Of a stretch of DNA of 64,000 nucleotides, positions 1-12,100 are shown one piece after another; within the stretch, counting starts at the first letter, position 1; every line of letters starts with the position of its first letter. The notes beneath the pieces were generated by a model. That model was not told the origin of the DNA, did no database searches, and was given only the letters and a program-made list of their open reading frames with translations. The position numbers and the translations under genes were made by a program. The DNA is from Gymnogyps californianus (taxonomy: Eukaryota; Chordata; Aves; Accipitriformes; Cathartidae): positions 3,307,792-3,371,791 of the forward strand of contig NC_059487.1 in NCBI RefSeq assembly GCF_018139145.2, read 5' to 3'.

Positions 1-63
1 GGGCCCTGCTCATCAGGACGCTGCTGCTGCTACAGTTCCGCTCAGCAGGGACAGGTCACGCTG

Positions 64-191
64 CTACTGTTTAGTGTCACATCTGCTGTTGAAAAGATGT
101 TTTATGATGCCCGGGTTTGCCAAGGTGGAGATGTCCCCCAGATCTTGGTCATTTTTGGCAATCTTCCTTAATATCCGTCGGGTAATCTTTC
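64..191 (-). CDS. ACSS2: ACSS2 coding exon 18 with stop
   Basis: Acceptor CATTACAG/GAAAG; encodes [14 protein letters not shown] to SRCDTKQ and a TAG stop at 64-66. The first Lys (Lys643) is the catalytic and acetylated lysine. The residue two after it is Thr where I expect Met. Bases 1-63 are the start of the 3' UTR; no poly(A) signal is in the window. Confidence 0.97.
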
Positions 192-3100
192 CTGTAATGA
201 TAGCCATGAAAGGAAAGCAAGAGTCAGAATCTCTTCAGCATCCTTAGCAGGAGTAGGGAGTGCCCAGACCTGCAGCATCTTGCTTGCCCTGAGGTTGCCC
301 CCTCCTGAATTTGAGTGGCCCTGGACAAGCAATTTAGGGCTGATTTCCTTCCACTGGCAGGAACTACTCAGTCCTCCCCAGCACTGTCACTGGGCCCCTT
401 ACCTGAGCGGGTTTTGGGCAGGCTAGGGGCATACTGGATATAATCAGGTGTTGCTATCGGTCCGATTTTTTCTCTGACTGCAAAAAAAAAAAAAAAGACA
501 GAGAGAGATATTTTCATTGTACAGACTAGGAGATACCACACACATCCTTTTCAGGCAGGATAACCAAGCTAAGACATGCAGAGCCCAGCTCCTAGAGAAC
601 CTGGTAGGGCAGTGCCTAGGGCTGCTGCACCCGAGCCTCCGGGCTGGGGGGGCAGGCAGCAAGACCTGCAATGCCAACGGGGCTATACGCACGTCTCCCC
701 AAAGGCAAGAGTGTGCATTTTTTCATTCTTTCCATCTTCAAGAGACCTCTATAATGGCTACACCAATCACTATTACCATTTTGACAGAGCAAGGACTGAT
801 TCACCCTTGGGTTCCTACAGAGAAGAAACTGCCATGGGTCCATTTCATGCGTTAAATACTGCAGTCTGTTGTGGCAATGAAAGAGCTCCCTTGAGACCAG
901 AGCACAAACACCCAGAGCACTACCCCAAAGCAACCAAACGATCCTCACAGCGAGTCAAAACCTGCCAGGTAGAGCCGTGCCCACGCAGGAGAGCACTGCT
1001 GCAAACGAGAGCCTGCCGGGTACCGCAGGCCTTCACGTGGCTGCCAACTCCCAAGAGGTAGAGATGGCATCACATGAGCAGCCAAAGGCCAGGAGAACTA
1101 ATTTTAGTCTTCGCCAGCCGTGCTCTCTAATCAGAGGGGGCACCTTGTCACAGTTGTCCACACTGCATTCCCCAGACTACACGCATCCCTGTTCAAGCAC
1201 CCAAGCCCTTAACCCCTCCATCACCCGCCCAGCACTGTCCTCCCTGTCCCTGCCCCGTAACCTTCCCAAATATTTGGCTGTTACTACCTTTTTTTTTCAG
1301 CTCATCCGTCAGGTTTTTGGTGAACTCGTGGCCGTCTCTCAGGGTCACGAAGCAGTAGAGGCACTCGCCTTTCAGGGGGTGTGGGTGGCCGACCACTGCG
1401 GCCTCCGAGATGGCGGCATGGTCAAGCAAGGCTGACTCCACCTCTGTGGTGCTCAGCAAGTGGCCTGGAAGCAAGGAGAGGCAGTGCTTTACAGACCTGC
1501 ACAGGGCTGGGGTCCTGCAGCCTCCCAGCAGCTGGGAGGAAGAGGTCTGCAGGTGTAAAAGGCCGTAAACTATAGGTTTGAGAACATCGATTTCATTTGC
1601 TTGAGAAAAGACAACAGTTAAGAGAGAGAAACTCGTTTCAGCAGTGCAGGGGCTGGGCTGCCCCAAAGGCTGCCAGGTATCCCTCCCCTGCAGAGCAAGG
1701 CCACCTCCCCTGGCTGTTCTCCCTCCCACCTTTAGGCTCCTTCAACAGATCATGAACTGTTCACAGCCATGGGATTAAACAAAGAACAGGCTGAGGAGGA
1801 GCCGGATTTGGTAAGAGGAGACCTGCCTGCATGGTCAGCTGGAAGGTGCAGAGGAAGAGGCTGGATCTGCAGAGCCCAGGAACCGGCCCTGCCATGCACG
1901 GCTCCAGCTCATCGCCATGGGGAGATGAAACGACGCTCCACATCTTGGGGCAGGGGCACAACTCACTCCTGCACACCTCTGCTCCTGTACCTGTGCTCTG
2001 ACATTCCACCCTGGGACTGCTGTCACAGAAAACCACGGGAAGGTAGTCAACTCCCAGAATGATCAGCTGGTGGAGGATCAAGCACTGCTGGTCAGATGAA
2101 AGGATCTAGTTTGATCCAGGGACAAGTACAGCAGCATCTCACAGCCAGCAGTACCTGTAGGCTACAGCCGCCAGGAAAGGAGGGAGGGAGCTAGTAAATG
2201 CAGTATATGGAAAATGATGGGCTGAGAAGCAGCTGAATCTCAAAGACTCAGTAGTCAAGAGAGGTGGGAGAATCTCCACCTCTGTAGACAGAGCTCCGAG
2301 CAGCCTGATCCAGCTTTGAGGTTAGCCCTACATGGAGCAGCAGGTTGGATTAGGGACCACATGGTCCTGCCCAACCTCTGTGATTCCCTATGGCCCTAAA
2401 TCCTTCAGCACAGAGGCACCTTGGCTGGTTAAGGACCTCCTCTAAGAGGTTACAGAAGGTTCCCTCCCTCCAGTGCATTGTCTCCAGAGGAAATGATGCA
2501 GAAAGTCACCAAGTCACAGACTCGTCTATCTCGGAAATAACCTTGACCCAGCAGTTAGATCCACTTTGAGGACAGGTTGCTTTGAGGGGAGAGTCATGGA
2601 TGCAGAACCATCCCCCATAAAGCAAGGTGTCTCTCTTAACTAGTGTCAGAAAGCACGTTGGTCCCCACTGAAGACAAAACTCGTTCTTACCAGAAACATT
2701 CAACATGTCATCAATTCGCCCTGTGATCCAGTAATAACCATCTTTATCTCTCCTGCAACCTAAAAATAGCCAGAAATGACAGTGTGAGGAAGCGGTGCCA
2801 GCCCTTGGAGCAACTGATAAGGGATTCTGAGGCCAGGACACGGCAAGATTTAAATTGCTGTCCCCAGGCCTCTGCAGCCACGCAATCCCCGGACCACCTT
2901 ACCATCGCCTGTCACATAGTACCCAGGGAATTTCTTGAAGTATGTGGTTTCAAATTGCTGGTGGTTTCCATACAGTGTGCGCATTATTCCCGGCCAGGGC
3001 TGCTTAAATACCTGATGGTGAAAAATGCAGACCTGAGTCAGCGAGAGCAAAACCAATAACCCAGGCTTTGCACCACGGCGATAGAGATGCATGCAGTCTT

Positions 3101-6100
3101 TGCATGTGGTGATAGAGACGCTAGAGAGACAGCCATGAGTGATGACACTCAGACACTTGCTGCCCGGCACCAATCTACTGGGAAAGTCTTGCCAGGCTCG
3201 GCAAGGTGGAAGGAGCTTGGCTGAAAAGTTGTTCCCGTCCTCCTGCCTTGCCCATGTGTGCAAGTGCATTGAAGGATCAGTTGAACAGTTTGTTTACAGC
3301 ATAAAACTCCCAGCGAGTTACGGCACTGAAGGAAGCTCCTACCACCCAAGGGGGTCCCTTGTGCGGACCCAGAGTAAGCAGAGATGTGTGTATGCTACCA
3401 GGAAGGTCCCAGAGCTCATGGGGAACAGACAAGGGGAGGGTGGGGAAGATCTTTACCAGGTAGCCTTCTGCTTCTCCTTCCAGCTCTTCCCCCGACTCGT
3501 TCAAGATGGCAGGGACCACACCGAAGAAGGGGAACGTCTGCCATGGGACCAGAGAGCAAGGAGACATGGAGGTGAGGCCACGCATTAAAACCCCATGAAC
3601 CAGAGGGAGCGGGAGGCAGAGCAAGGGCAGCTTTGGAGAGGCTGTGGCATGTGGGGCCTGTGAGTGCAGCTGCATGGGGCCAGGCCTGGGATTTTGGGTG
3701 GCAGCCACCTCCCCGCATGCAGCGCCGTCCCACGACCGCCCTGGCAGGCTGGTAACCACCAGGCCGTGGTACAGACAGTGCCAGCTGCTGCTGCAGTGCC
3801 TTGCTGCGGCCCCGGGGAGCCCTCCCTGCCCCTGGGGAGGAGAACAGAAGTACTCACGGCAGAGCCTGGCTTCATGGGGGTGGCGGCAGGGAGGGGTGTC
3901 AGCATGTGGCCACCCTGCGAAGAGAGGCAAAAACGAGTGAGTTGGGCCATGCCAGCCCGTCCCACGGCTGTTTGCATCAGCTCTGGTCACGTCACGTCCC
4001 GGTCAGACACAGGCTGCTCGGGGCAGTTGTGGAGACAGGGCCTTGGGAAGGATACGCAGGGGACAGGGAGCCTGTGTTTGGGCACAAAGCTTTGGAGCTG
4101 CTGGGGGAGAGACACAGGGGGAGGAGAGCAGGGTCCAGAGCAGACCTTGGCAGGGACCCTTTGGAGAGGAAGGTCTCCCCTTGGAGCCTGTTTGAGGTCC
4201 AGGAAAGAAAGAGAAGAGGGGAACCAGAGTCTCCTGGGCAAGCAAAACAACTAGTACACATAGAACCAAACAAACACTACGGCAAACGTGCAAAGACACC
4301 CTGCGGGGAGCACAAGGGAAAGAGAGGTCCCAGGGACACCCAGGCGAGGACTCACTGTCTCTGTCTGCCAGAACGTGTCCACAATGGGGCACCTCTCTTC
4401 TCCCACCACGCGGTAGTACCACAGCCAGGCTTCAGGGTTGATGGGCTCGCCGACGCTCCCCAGCACCTTCAGAGACTTCCTGCTGTGCCTGCAGAGAGGA
4501 GGGGGCTGGCAGGGGCTCGGCAGGCCATGGAGAGCAGCGGCTGTGAGCCTGCCGCACACCAGAGCCTGCGGGAACCCCTGGGCTACCCAAAGTGTACTTG
4601 GGGCTTCCAGGCATGGTTCAGTCCCTTCTCAGCCCTCTTCCATCGGGGAAGAAAGGAGACCTCTGTGATTTTGGTGGCTCCCACTCCAAGCTCCTGCTTG
4701 ACTCTGCTCCTTCCCTTCCCTGGGCCAAGGAGCAGCATGCGGAGGGGCTCTCTGCCCAGCACACCTCTGTGAGCTTTGGGTCAGGAGCTGGGAGAACCTG
4801 CAATCTCAGAGCTTAGCTGCAGCTTACAGTGAAAGAGGAGGATCTGCTCAGAAGTGGCATAACGAAGTTAGTGGTGGGAGGGCAGAAACATGGCCTGCAT
4901 ATTGCTGGGTAGAAGGCAGAAGATCCTGGTCTCTTCAGAAAGTATGCTGGGGAAGCTGCTGCTCAGAGAGGAAGCTGGGGCCCCCGGTCCCCATCGGGAG
5001 CCTCTGGCTATGCCAGAGCCAGGGGTCCCCATGCCACTGGGGACTGGCACTCACTTTTTGACGGGCTCTTCCCCATACTTCATCAGCAGCCGGACAGCTG
5101 TGGGTGCTGTGTAGAACTTGGTCACTTTGTACTTGTCAACGATGCTCCACATTCGCCCGATGTCCGGGTAGGTGGGGACACCTTCAAACTGAGCAGGAGA
5201 CAGGGCAGTGACACAGCCATTCCTTACTGCTACCGACCTGCAGCACCTTCCCAAGCAGGAGGAGCTGAGAGCAACAGGGAACAGCAGCTGGATCCTAGCA
5301 TGTCCTTACAGGAATGCCAAGGGCACCACGCAGTGAAACCAGCCCAGTCCAGGGACCTCTCTTACTGCTTCCTTGGGATGGATTTCGCATCACCCCACCG
5401 AGGTGTCCTAGCAAATGTCCCCCGAAACACCCTAGCAGAATGGGCACTGGGGTGGCTACCCCAGTGACACAGTCCCACCAGCCCAAATGGTAAAGGGCGA
5501 GAGGTCCAAACACAGTGACAGAACCACAACCAAAAGTACCACGAACCCCAAAAAGGACTCCCCCAACTTGACAGTGATTTTCCTGCTTGCATTTCCCCAG
5601 GGAATCTTGGGCACAGGCCTCTGGCTCCCTGATCTGTGTACAAGTTACAGCCGTACACTGCCAAGGGAGATACAGGCACAGGAGTTAAATGCAGGTTGTC
5701 GCATCAGCAGTGAAAACATCACTCCCTGCTCCTGATCCAACTTTCACATTACCCCACAGCAGCCCTGGCTGCCCTGGTACACAAGGCTTGTACTTCTAAG
5801 GGAAAGAAATGGGGAAGCATTTGAAAAATTAACCACCCAAAAGCCACACACAAACTAGCCCCCCCGTCTGCCACCGAGCAGTCACCCATGCTCTTCTTAG
5901 GGACCGTCATCCTTCCTCACAGAGCCCAGGGCACTGCACACAAGTGAGAAGCACGCTCATCACAGAGCAATGCAGGGATGCAGCTCAGCACCACGATCTC
6001 CACTTTCTTGGAGTAAAAGCACCCAGCTGCCTTCCAGCACTTACTAACACACTAGTTGCCCCGTTTGCCAAGGGTCCATAAGCGAGGTAGGAATGGCCTG

Positions 6101-9100
6101 TTATCCATCCAATGTCAGCTGTGCACCAGTAGACATCCTCAGGTTGGTAATCAAACACGTATTTAAATGAGGTGGCAGCAAAAAGCATGTATCCACCCAC
6201 CGTATGCAGCACACCCTACAAGGAGAAGGCACACAACTGTCAGGGCAAGCTCCCCCCAGGGCCCTCACCCTCCCAGGCCAAGCTGGGCATCACCGGTTCA
6301 CTGAGCTCGAACAGCAGCTGAACAGGAATGACCAGCACAGCCCCTTTTCCCAAGACCTCCGTGGCTCCTCTTCTTACTGGGGCCTCCCAACATGACCCTC
6401 ACCAGTTCCCACAGCTGAGGTGTTACTGTGGTTCAGCCTGGCCCGTGGGCGGTAAGCTGGGAAGCATACCTTGGGTTTCCCAGTTGAGCCGCTTGTGTAG
6501 AGGATGAAGAGTTCGTCCTCCGCGTCGCACCACTCGGGCTCGCACTCCGTGCTGGCACTGCTTATCAGCTCGTGCCACCACACGTCCACGGCTGGGTTCC
6601 AGGAGGTCTGAGAAAAGCAGAAGATTAGAAACAGGCCCACCCAAAAGCAAGGGAGGGGTGACAAGGGGTGCAGCCCCAACCTCACCCCCCTCACAGACCA
6701 TTGAGGCAGATGTTCACAGCACAGCTTCTGCCCCAGAGCTGTTTGCTGCAAACCATGCACCAGAGCTGCAGCTCCCACTCCAGAAGCTCCTTTTCTTAGC
6801 CCACAGCCACAAGGAAAACCTTTAAACACGGTTTGGCTGCAAGACCTGAAGCAGATTGTCCAAACCACTGGTAACGTTGATCAATCCCTCTCAGGAGCAG
6901 CAGCAGCCAGGAGAGGGCCTGCAGCCGCAGCTGCTCTGCGCTCTCACAGCAAACAGGCTCCTCCTGGCCTGCCCCGAGCTGCACTCGAACAGCAAAGCAG
7001 CAAGCCTCACTTAGCACAGCCACACACCCACCGGTCCCACACGCCTTGCGGGGACCCCTATGGCAGCGTGGCCCGAGACAAACAGGAACATGTTGGGTTC
7101 ACACTGCTTCGCCCTGCAGACCTGAAAATATCTGTCATCTGGATTTTAAGGTAATTATCCTGACAAGAAGTGACTGCTCCAATGCAGAACCACCCAGCAC
7201 TGGCTGCCCGAAGGAGCTGCTTGAGGATGCCAGAGCTGTAACAGAGCCACCAACGCTTGCAGCTGATGGGCAGAGGTGACGCCGAGAATTGTGCTGGCTG
7301 GCTGCCTCTCCGGGGTGGCACAGTTGAGTGCAAGACCTAACTCTACCTGACCTTCTCGCCTTTCCTCAGAGGAGCGTGGGGGCAGCTGAGCGGGCAACAC
7401 TCCCCAGCCTCAGCACAGACCTCCACTTCCCACATCTCTGCACGGGCAGGCACGCTGACCCAGAGCCTTGCAGCTCCCAGCGGGGCACATCTCCTCCTTG
7501 CAGAGCTAGAGCCCGTCCCGCAGGCACGGCCTGCACAGAGTCCCCACGGCTCCCTCAGCTGGGGTGCACAGAGGCATGGAGAGCAGCCATGGGGTCACAC
7601 AGTGACTCTCTGCAGCCCTAAAGATGTTCATGTGACATCTGGAGGCACCAGGACCCCACGGCCCAGCACACAGCTCCTGCACATGTGGTGCAGGGGACAC
7701 TAGCTGCTTGACAGCCCGGCATAACCGAGCCCACTTGGAAAGCTCTCACGCATCCCCAGGGCTCCTGGCTTTACCTGGGGAAGCAGTTTCCACAAGTCTG
7801 TCCCACCAGCAAGCTCCCAGCAAGGCACCAGGTCAAACAAACCCCAGGTAGGCTCACACCAGCCCATCCAACAGTTGCTTTCTTGCATCCCTCCTTCAAG
7901 GATCCCTCCATTTTAGCACCCAACTTCCACTGCCCCACGGAGGAGGTCAGACCCACGGCACGCAGCCCCTGAGGCCAGGCCTGCCTCTGCCTGCCTGCTC
8001 ATGGGGTCCTGAGGCCACGACTCCTTGGAAGGGGTGGGCAGAGTCCGCATGTTGGGTCTGGAGCTCCAGGTTTGCTGCCCACAGCACACCGCCGCAGCCG
8101 GGAAGCTGCGGGCGATCCCTGCCAGCCCCACCGCAAAGGGAATTGCATCGCGAGAACTGGTTTTAAGAGGCAGAGAGACGAACCGTCATCCGAACGCTGA
8201 CAGCGCATCCCAGTGGTTCTGCATTTCCCCCCGTCAGCACGCTGACGTGCACTCAGGGGCTTTTACGGATGCAGATTTGCTTCCGGCAGCAAAGTTGGCG
8301 GCACTGCATTCACCCCGAAACCGTGGGCAGCTCTGGCCAAGCGGCGAGTGGTATCTATCACTAACATGCAAGTGCTGGTAACCCAGTTAGGAAGGCACGT
8401 GTGGCCGTGCAGAGTCGGAGCGGTTAGGAAGGTGGAGCACCGGAGGGGGAAGCGGAGGGGAGGTGCCACGAGGAGGAAGGCAGTGCTGTGTGTAAATACC
8501 TTGGGATGGAGTCTCTGTGAGCTCTCAGTCTTTTTTTCCTGTTAAAAATCCACAAAGAGGGTGTGAAAGTCAAGAAGCGGAGGATCCACACCGGGCTTTG
8601 CAGGCAGGGAGCTGGAAGCCCACAGGCCCGGATGTTGGGAAACCATCCCGGCAGGCTGGAGAGCGCTCGGATCCGGGGCCAGGCGGGGAGATGCCCTCTG
8701 AGTAAAAGCCTGCCTGTTTCCATCACCTTCCCTACGTACCCCCTGCACACGGCCAGCTGGGTACAGCAGCACAGAGCCGGCATACAGCCCATGGACACTC
8801 CGACAGCGTTACACAAGCCAATGGCATGGTAAAAATGCGCTCACAAGGGAAAGCAATCTTTAATAAAGTGTCTGAACAAGTAGAGCAGCAAGAGCCAAAG
8901 GGTGAGTGACCCCCTCCAGCCTCCTCCCTCCTCCTGGGACATTCTGCACAACCACCTCACCTCACCAACAGCGACCAGCACAGGGATAGGCTTCTCTGCA
9001 ACCGCCCGACCAGGGAGACCTCGCACAGGAAGGCTGGTCTGCTCCAGTTTTCCCACCCCTTTGCAGCTACTCTGCCCTCGCAAGAGGAGGGGCAGAGGAG

Positions 9101-12100
9101 GCCAATGTAACACTGCCAGGCTGGCAAACACCAAGCAACACCCCAATAAAATCAACACAGCTGAACGAGGGAAATTAACTTAAAGATACAGAATCTGCTG
9201 GACTTCTTGTTCCAGGGATGTGCACAGACCATCCCTTACGGAAGCAGAGTCCAAAGCTCAAATGCGCTCCCCAAATACAATCCATTTCGAGCAAGCGGCA
9301 GCCTGGGGATAACCCAATGCAAATAACCACCAAACACATAGGGACAGAAGACACCATTGCAAGACACGGAGCTGTTGGGCAGTTGAAAGCAACCTGCCTT
9401 TTAAACGGATGAAGGCAGCAGGTAGCTGCTGGATGCAGCAGGACTGCACGCCAGCCTCAGGAGCTCAGCAGGCAGCCATGGCTCCATGACACCTTCTCCT
9501 CCTTCCACCCCCATCTCGCCACATGCCTCTGGCCCACATCCTTTCATCTGGTTTCAGTTGCAAGGGAAAGCCCCAGCCCCAACAGCTGACAGTTACTGCG
9601 CCAGCTACACAGCGACTGCACTATTCTCAGCGTAGGATTGTTGTCGTGTTGGGGGGCTGTGTTGAACCCACGCCACGAGCACAAATCTCCTGTTTTTTCT
9701 CTCTTGCTTCCGCTGTCACAGCTACAGTGCAGGATGGCATTGGTCTTTGCACAAAAGGGGAGACAGATACAGGGTTAGGAAGGAAAAGTCCTTCACTGGG
9801 CAGAGGAAAATGGGCAACTTGTCCTTGTCCTAGTGGCTTTGGAAGATGTACCCCGCTGTGCTCTCAGGGGTCCTGCGGGCTGGCAGCTAGTGACGGTGTT
9901 AAAGGAAGCAGCAGGGAGAGGATCTCGGTAAGGCAAAGGAACCATTTTTCAGACTCACTCGCAATGCAACAACAGCAAGGAAGGGAGAAAACGGGAACAG
10001 GAGCATCCAGAGAAGCACTGCAGTGGTTTTGCACTGATTGATTTGCTGGGCTCAGGCCCATAGCAATAAAATCCCCCCTCTCATCCCTGCAGGAGCATAC
10101 CTGTACGTCCTGGCACAGCCTTTTGAGAGGGGGAGACTTGCTGCATGTCCCGTCCACCGCTATCTCTTCCCTCCCCAGGTGCTTCACCACGATGCACTTT
10201 CTCAAAGAGAAGCCCCTGTAAAAGGCAGGAGCTGTCAGATCAGGCTGTTGAGGCAGGGGCTAGGCCTGCTCTTCGCGGGCTTTACAGGCAGCACCGGAGG
10301 CAGAGCAGGGGCCCCGAGCTGCTTTTGTTGAGCTAGAGCATATGCTGCTGTGCAAACTCCAGGCACACCATGAACTGCCAAGGGACACCAGCCACAGGAA
10401 CAGAGCTTGGAGAATAGGAAAGGTCTGTGCACAGCTTACTGGGGATTTATCATCAGGTGCGATGCCTATGGAGGAAGCAGGGATCCCACAAGCATCTCTC
10501 ACAGGTCACTGCTGGGAGATTCCTTACAAATCCCAAATTTGCCCACCTGTGACCATGAACAAGACCTCCCACAGCACCCAGGAGATATTAGGTGGCTGCT
10601 CCCATCCCTAGGCGTGACTGACTGTCTGATTCAGAAGGAGGAAAGGCTTTGCCGTGGTTTAACCCCAGCCAGCAACTAGGCACCACACAGCTGCTCACGC
10701 CTCCCCCCTCCCAGTGGGATGGGGAGGAGGATCGGGGGAAAAAAAAGGAAAACTCGTGGGTTGAGATAAGAGCAGTTTAATAACTAAAGTAAAATAAAAT
10801 ATAATACTAAGAATAATAATAAAAAATATAATAATATTTGTAATGAAAAGGAATATAACAAAAAAAAAAAAGAAATAAAACCCAAGAAAAGACAAGTGAT
10901 GCACAATGCAGTTGCTCACCACCCGCTGACCGATGCCCCAGCAGCGATCTGCCCCTCCCGGCCAACTCCCCCCCGTTTATATACTGAGCATGACATTCTA
11001 TGGTATGGAATATCCCTTGGCTAGTTGGGGTCAGCTGTCCTGGCTGTGTTCCCTCCCAGCTCCTTGCACACCTGCTTGCTGGCAGAGCATGGGAAACTGA
11101 AAAATCCTTAAGATAAGCGCTACTCAGCAACAACTAAAACATCAGCGTGTTGTTAACATTATTCTCACACTAAATCCAAAACACACTACTGTACCAGCTA
11201 CTAACAAGAAAATTAACCTTATCCCAGCCAAAACCAGAACAGGATTCCAAAGTCAGATTATACATCAAGGAAAAGAGTGGGTGTTCATCCCTTCATGAGG
11301 GCCAACACCACCTACCTATAATGCAAACAAAATGATCTTATCTCCCTTCAGTTGGTCAGGGGACCAACACGCTGTCTCCACCAGTTAATTCCCAACTTCA
11401 GGATCACTTCTGTCCTCCCAGGTACCTACTTTTACAGACATATAAACTTAAGTTCTCAAGTTTTGGAGTTTTAAATGCTTTTAAAGAGTCTGAATTTCTA
11501 ACATGCAGACTATCTGCCCTAAATTTTCATGTTTGATCTAACTTACAAGACCACATTCAGTCTGATACAAGCTACGCAGAGACTGTGTCTGTAAGCTTGG
11601 CTAAGTCATTTCACCATCATTATTTCCCTTTCTGTAAAATCTGATGATAGATCTGTCTATCTCTTTATGGTTTACAGTACCTCAGTGAAGATGCTTAGAA
11701 AAATAAAGCAGCTTCACCATATACTTGTGCGCAGTCAGGCCCAGATCCTGAGCACATGCTGGTGCGTGTCAACAGGAACGCCTGTTCCTGTTTACACAGC
11801 CATTTCCCAAACTTGAATTGTTTCTGGTTTATTTCATTATTGTTGAATTAGTGGCTTTGGAGCAAGACTTAAGCCTCCTCTTGACGTGCCCCATGGCACT
11901 GCGTCCAACTGTTCACAACTGGTATGGCAGTGCATTATTCCCTCTCACTCCAAGAGCTGCTGCTGCAAACTGGGAGACCTGCCATGGGCCGTAACAATGG
12001 TGGATCACTCTGTCTCCAGCAAATCCTCCCACCCAATATGCGGGCCTTCAGGTCAGAACGGACAAGAGGAAAGTTAAAAGAAAATATTTTTAAGAAGAGG

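Larger units (their letters stand above)
3012..6044 (-). other. ACSS2 introns 9-13, no extra features
   Basis: Introns 13 (3012-3456), 12 (3538-3857), 11 (3915-4355), 10 (4489-5054) and 9 (5189-6044) are unique-looking, moderately GC-rich sequence. I recognised no repeats, RNA genes or alternative exons in them. Confidence 0.7.

Noticed and set aside
10785..10875. AT-rich replication origin or scaffold-attachment element
   Set aside because: It lies within the solo LTR and is its known low-complexity internal stretch.
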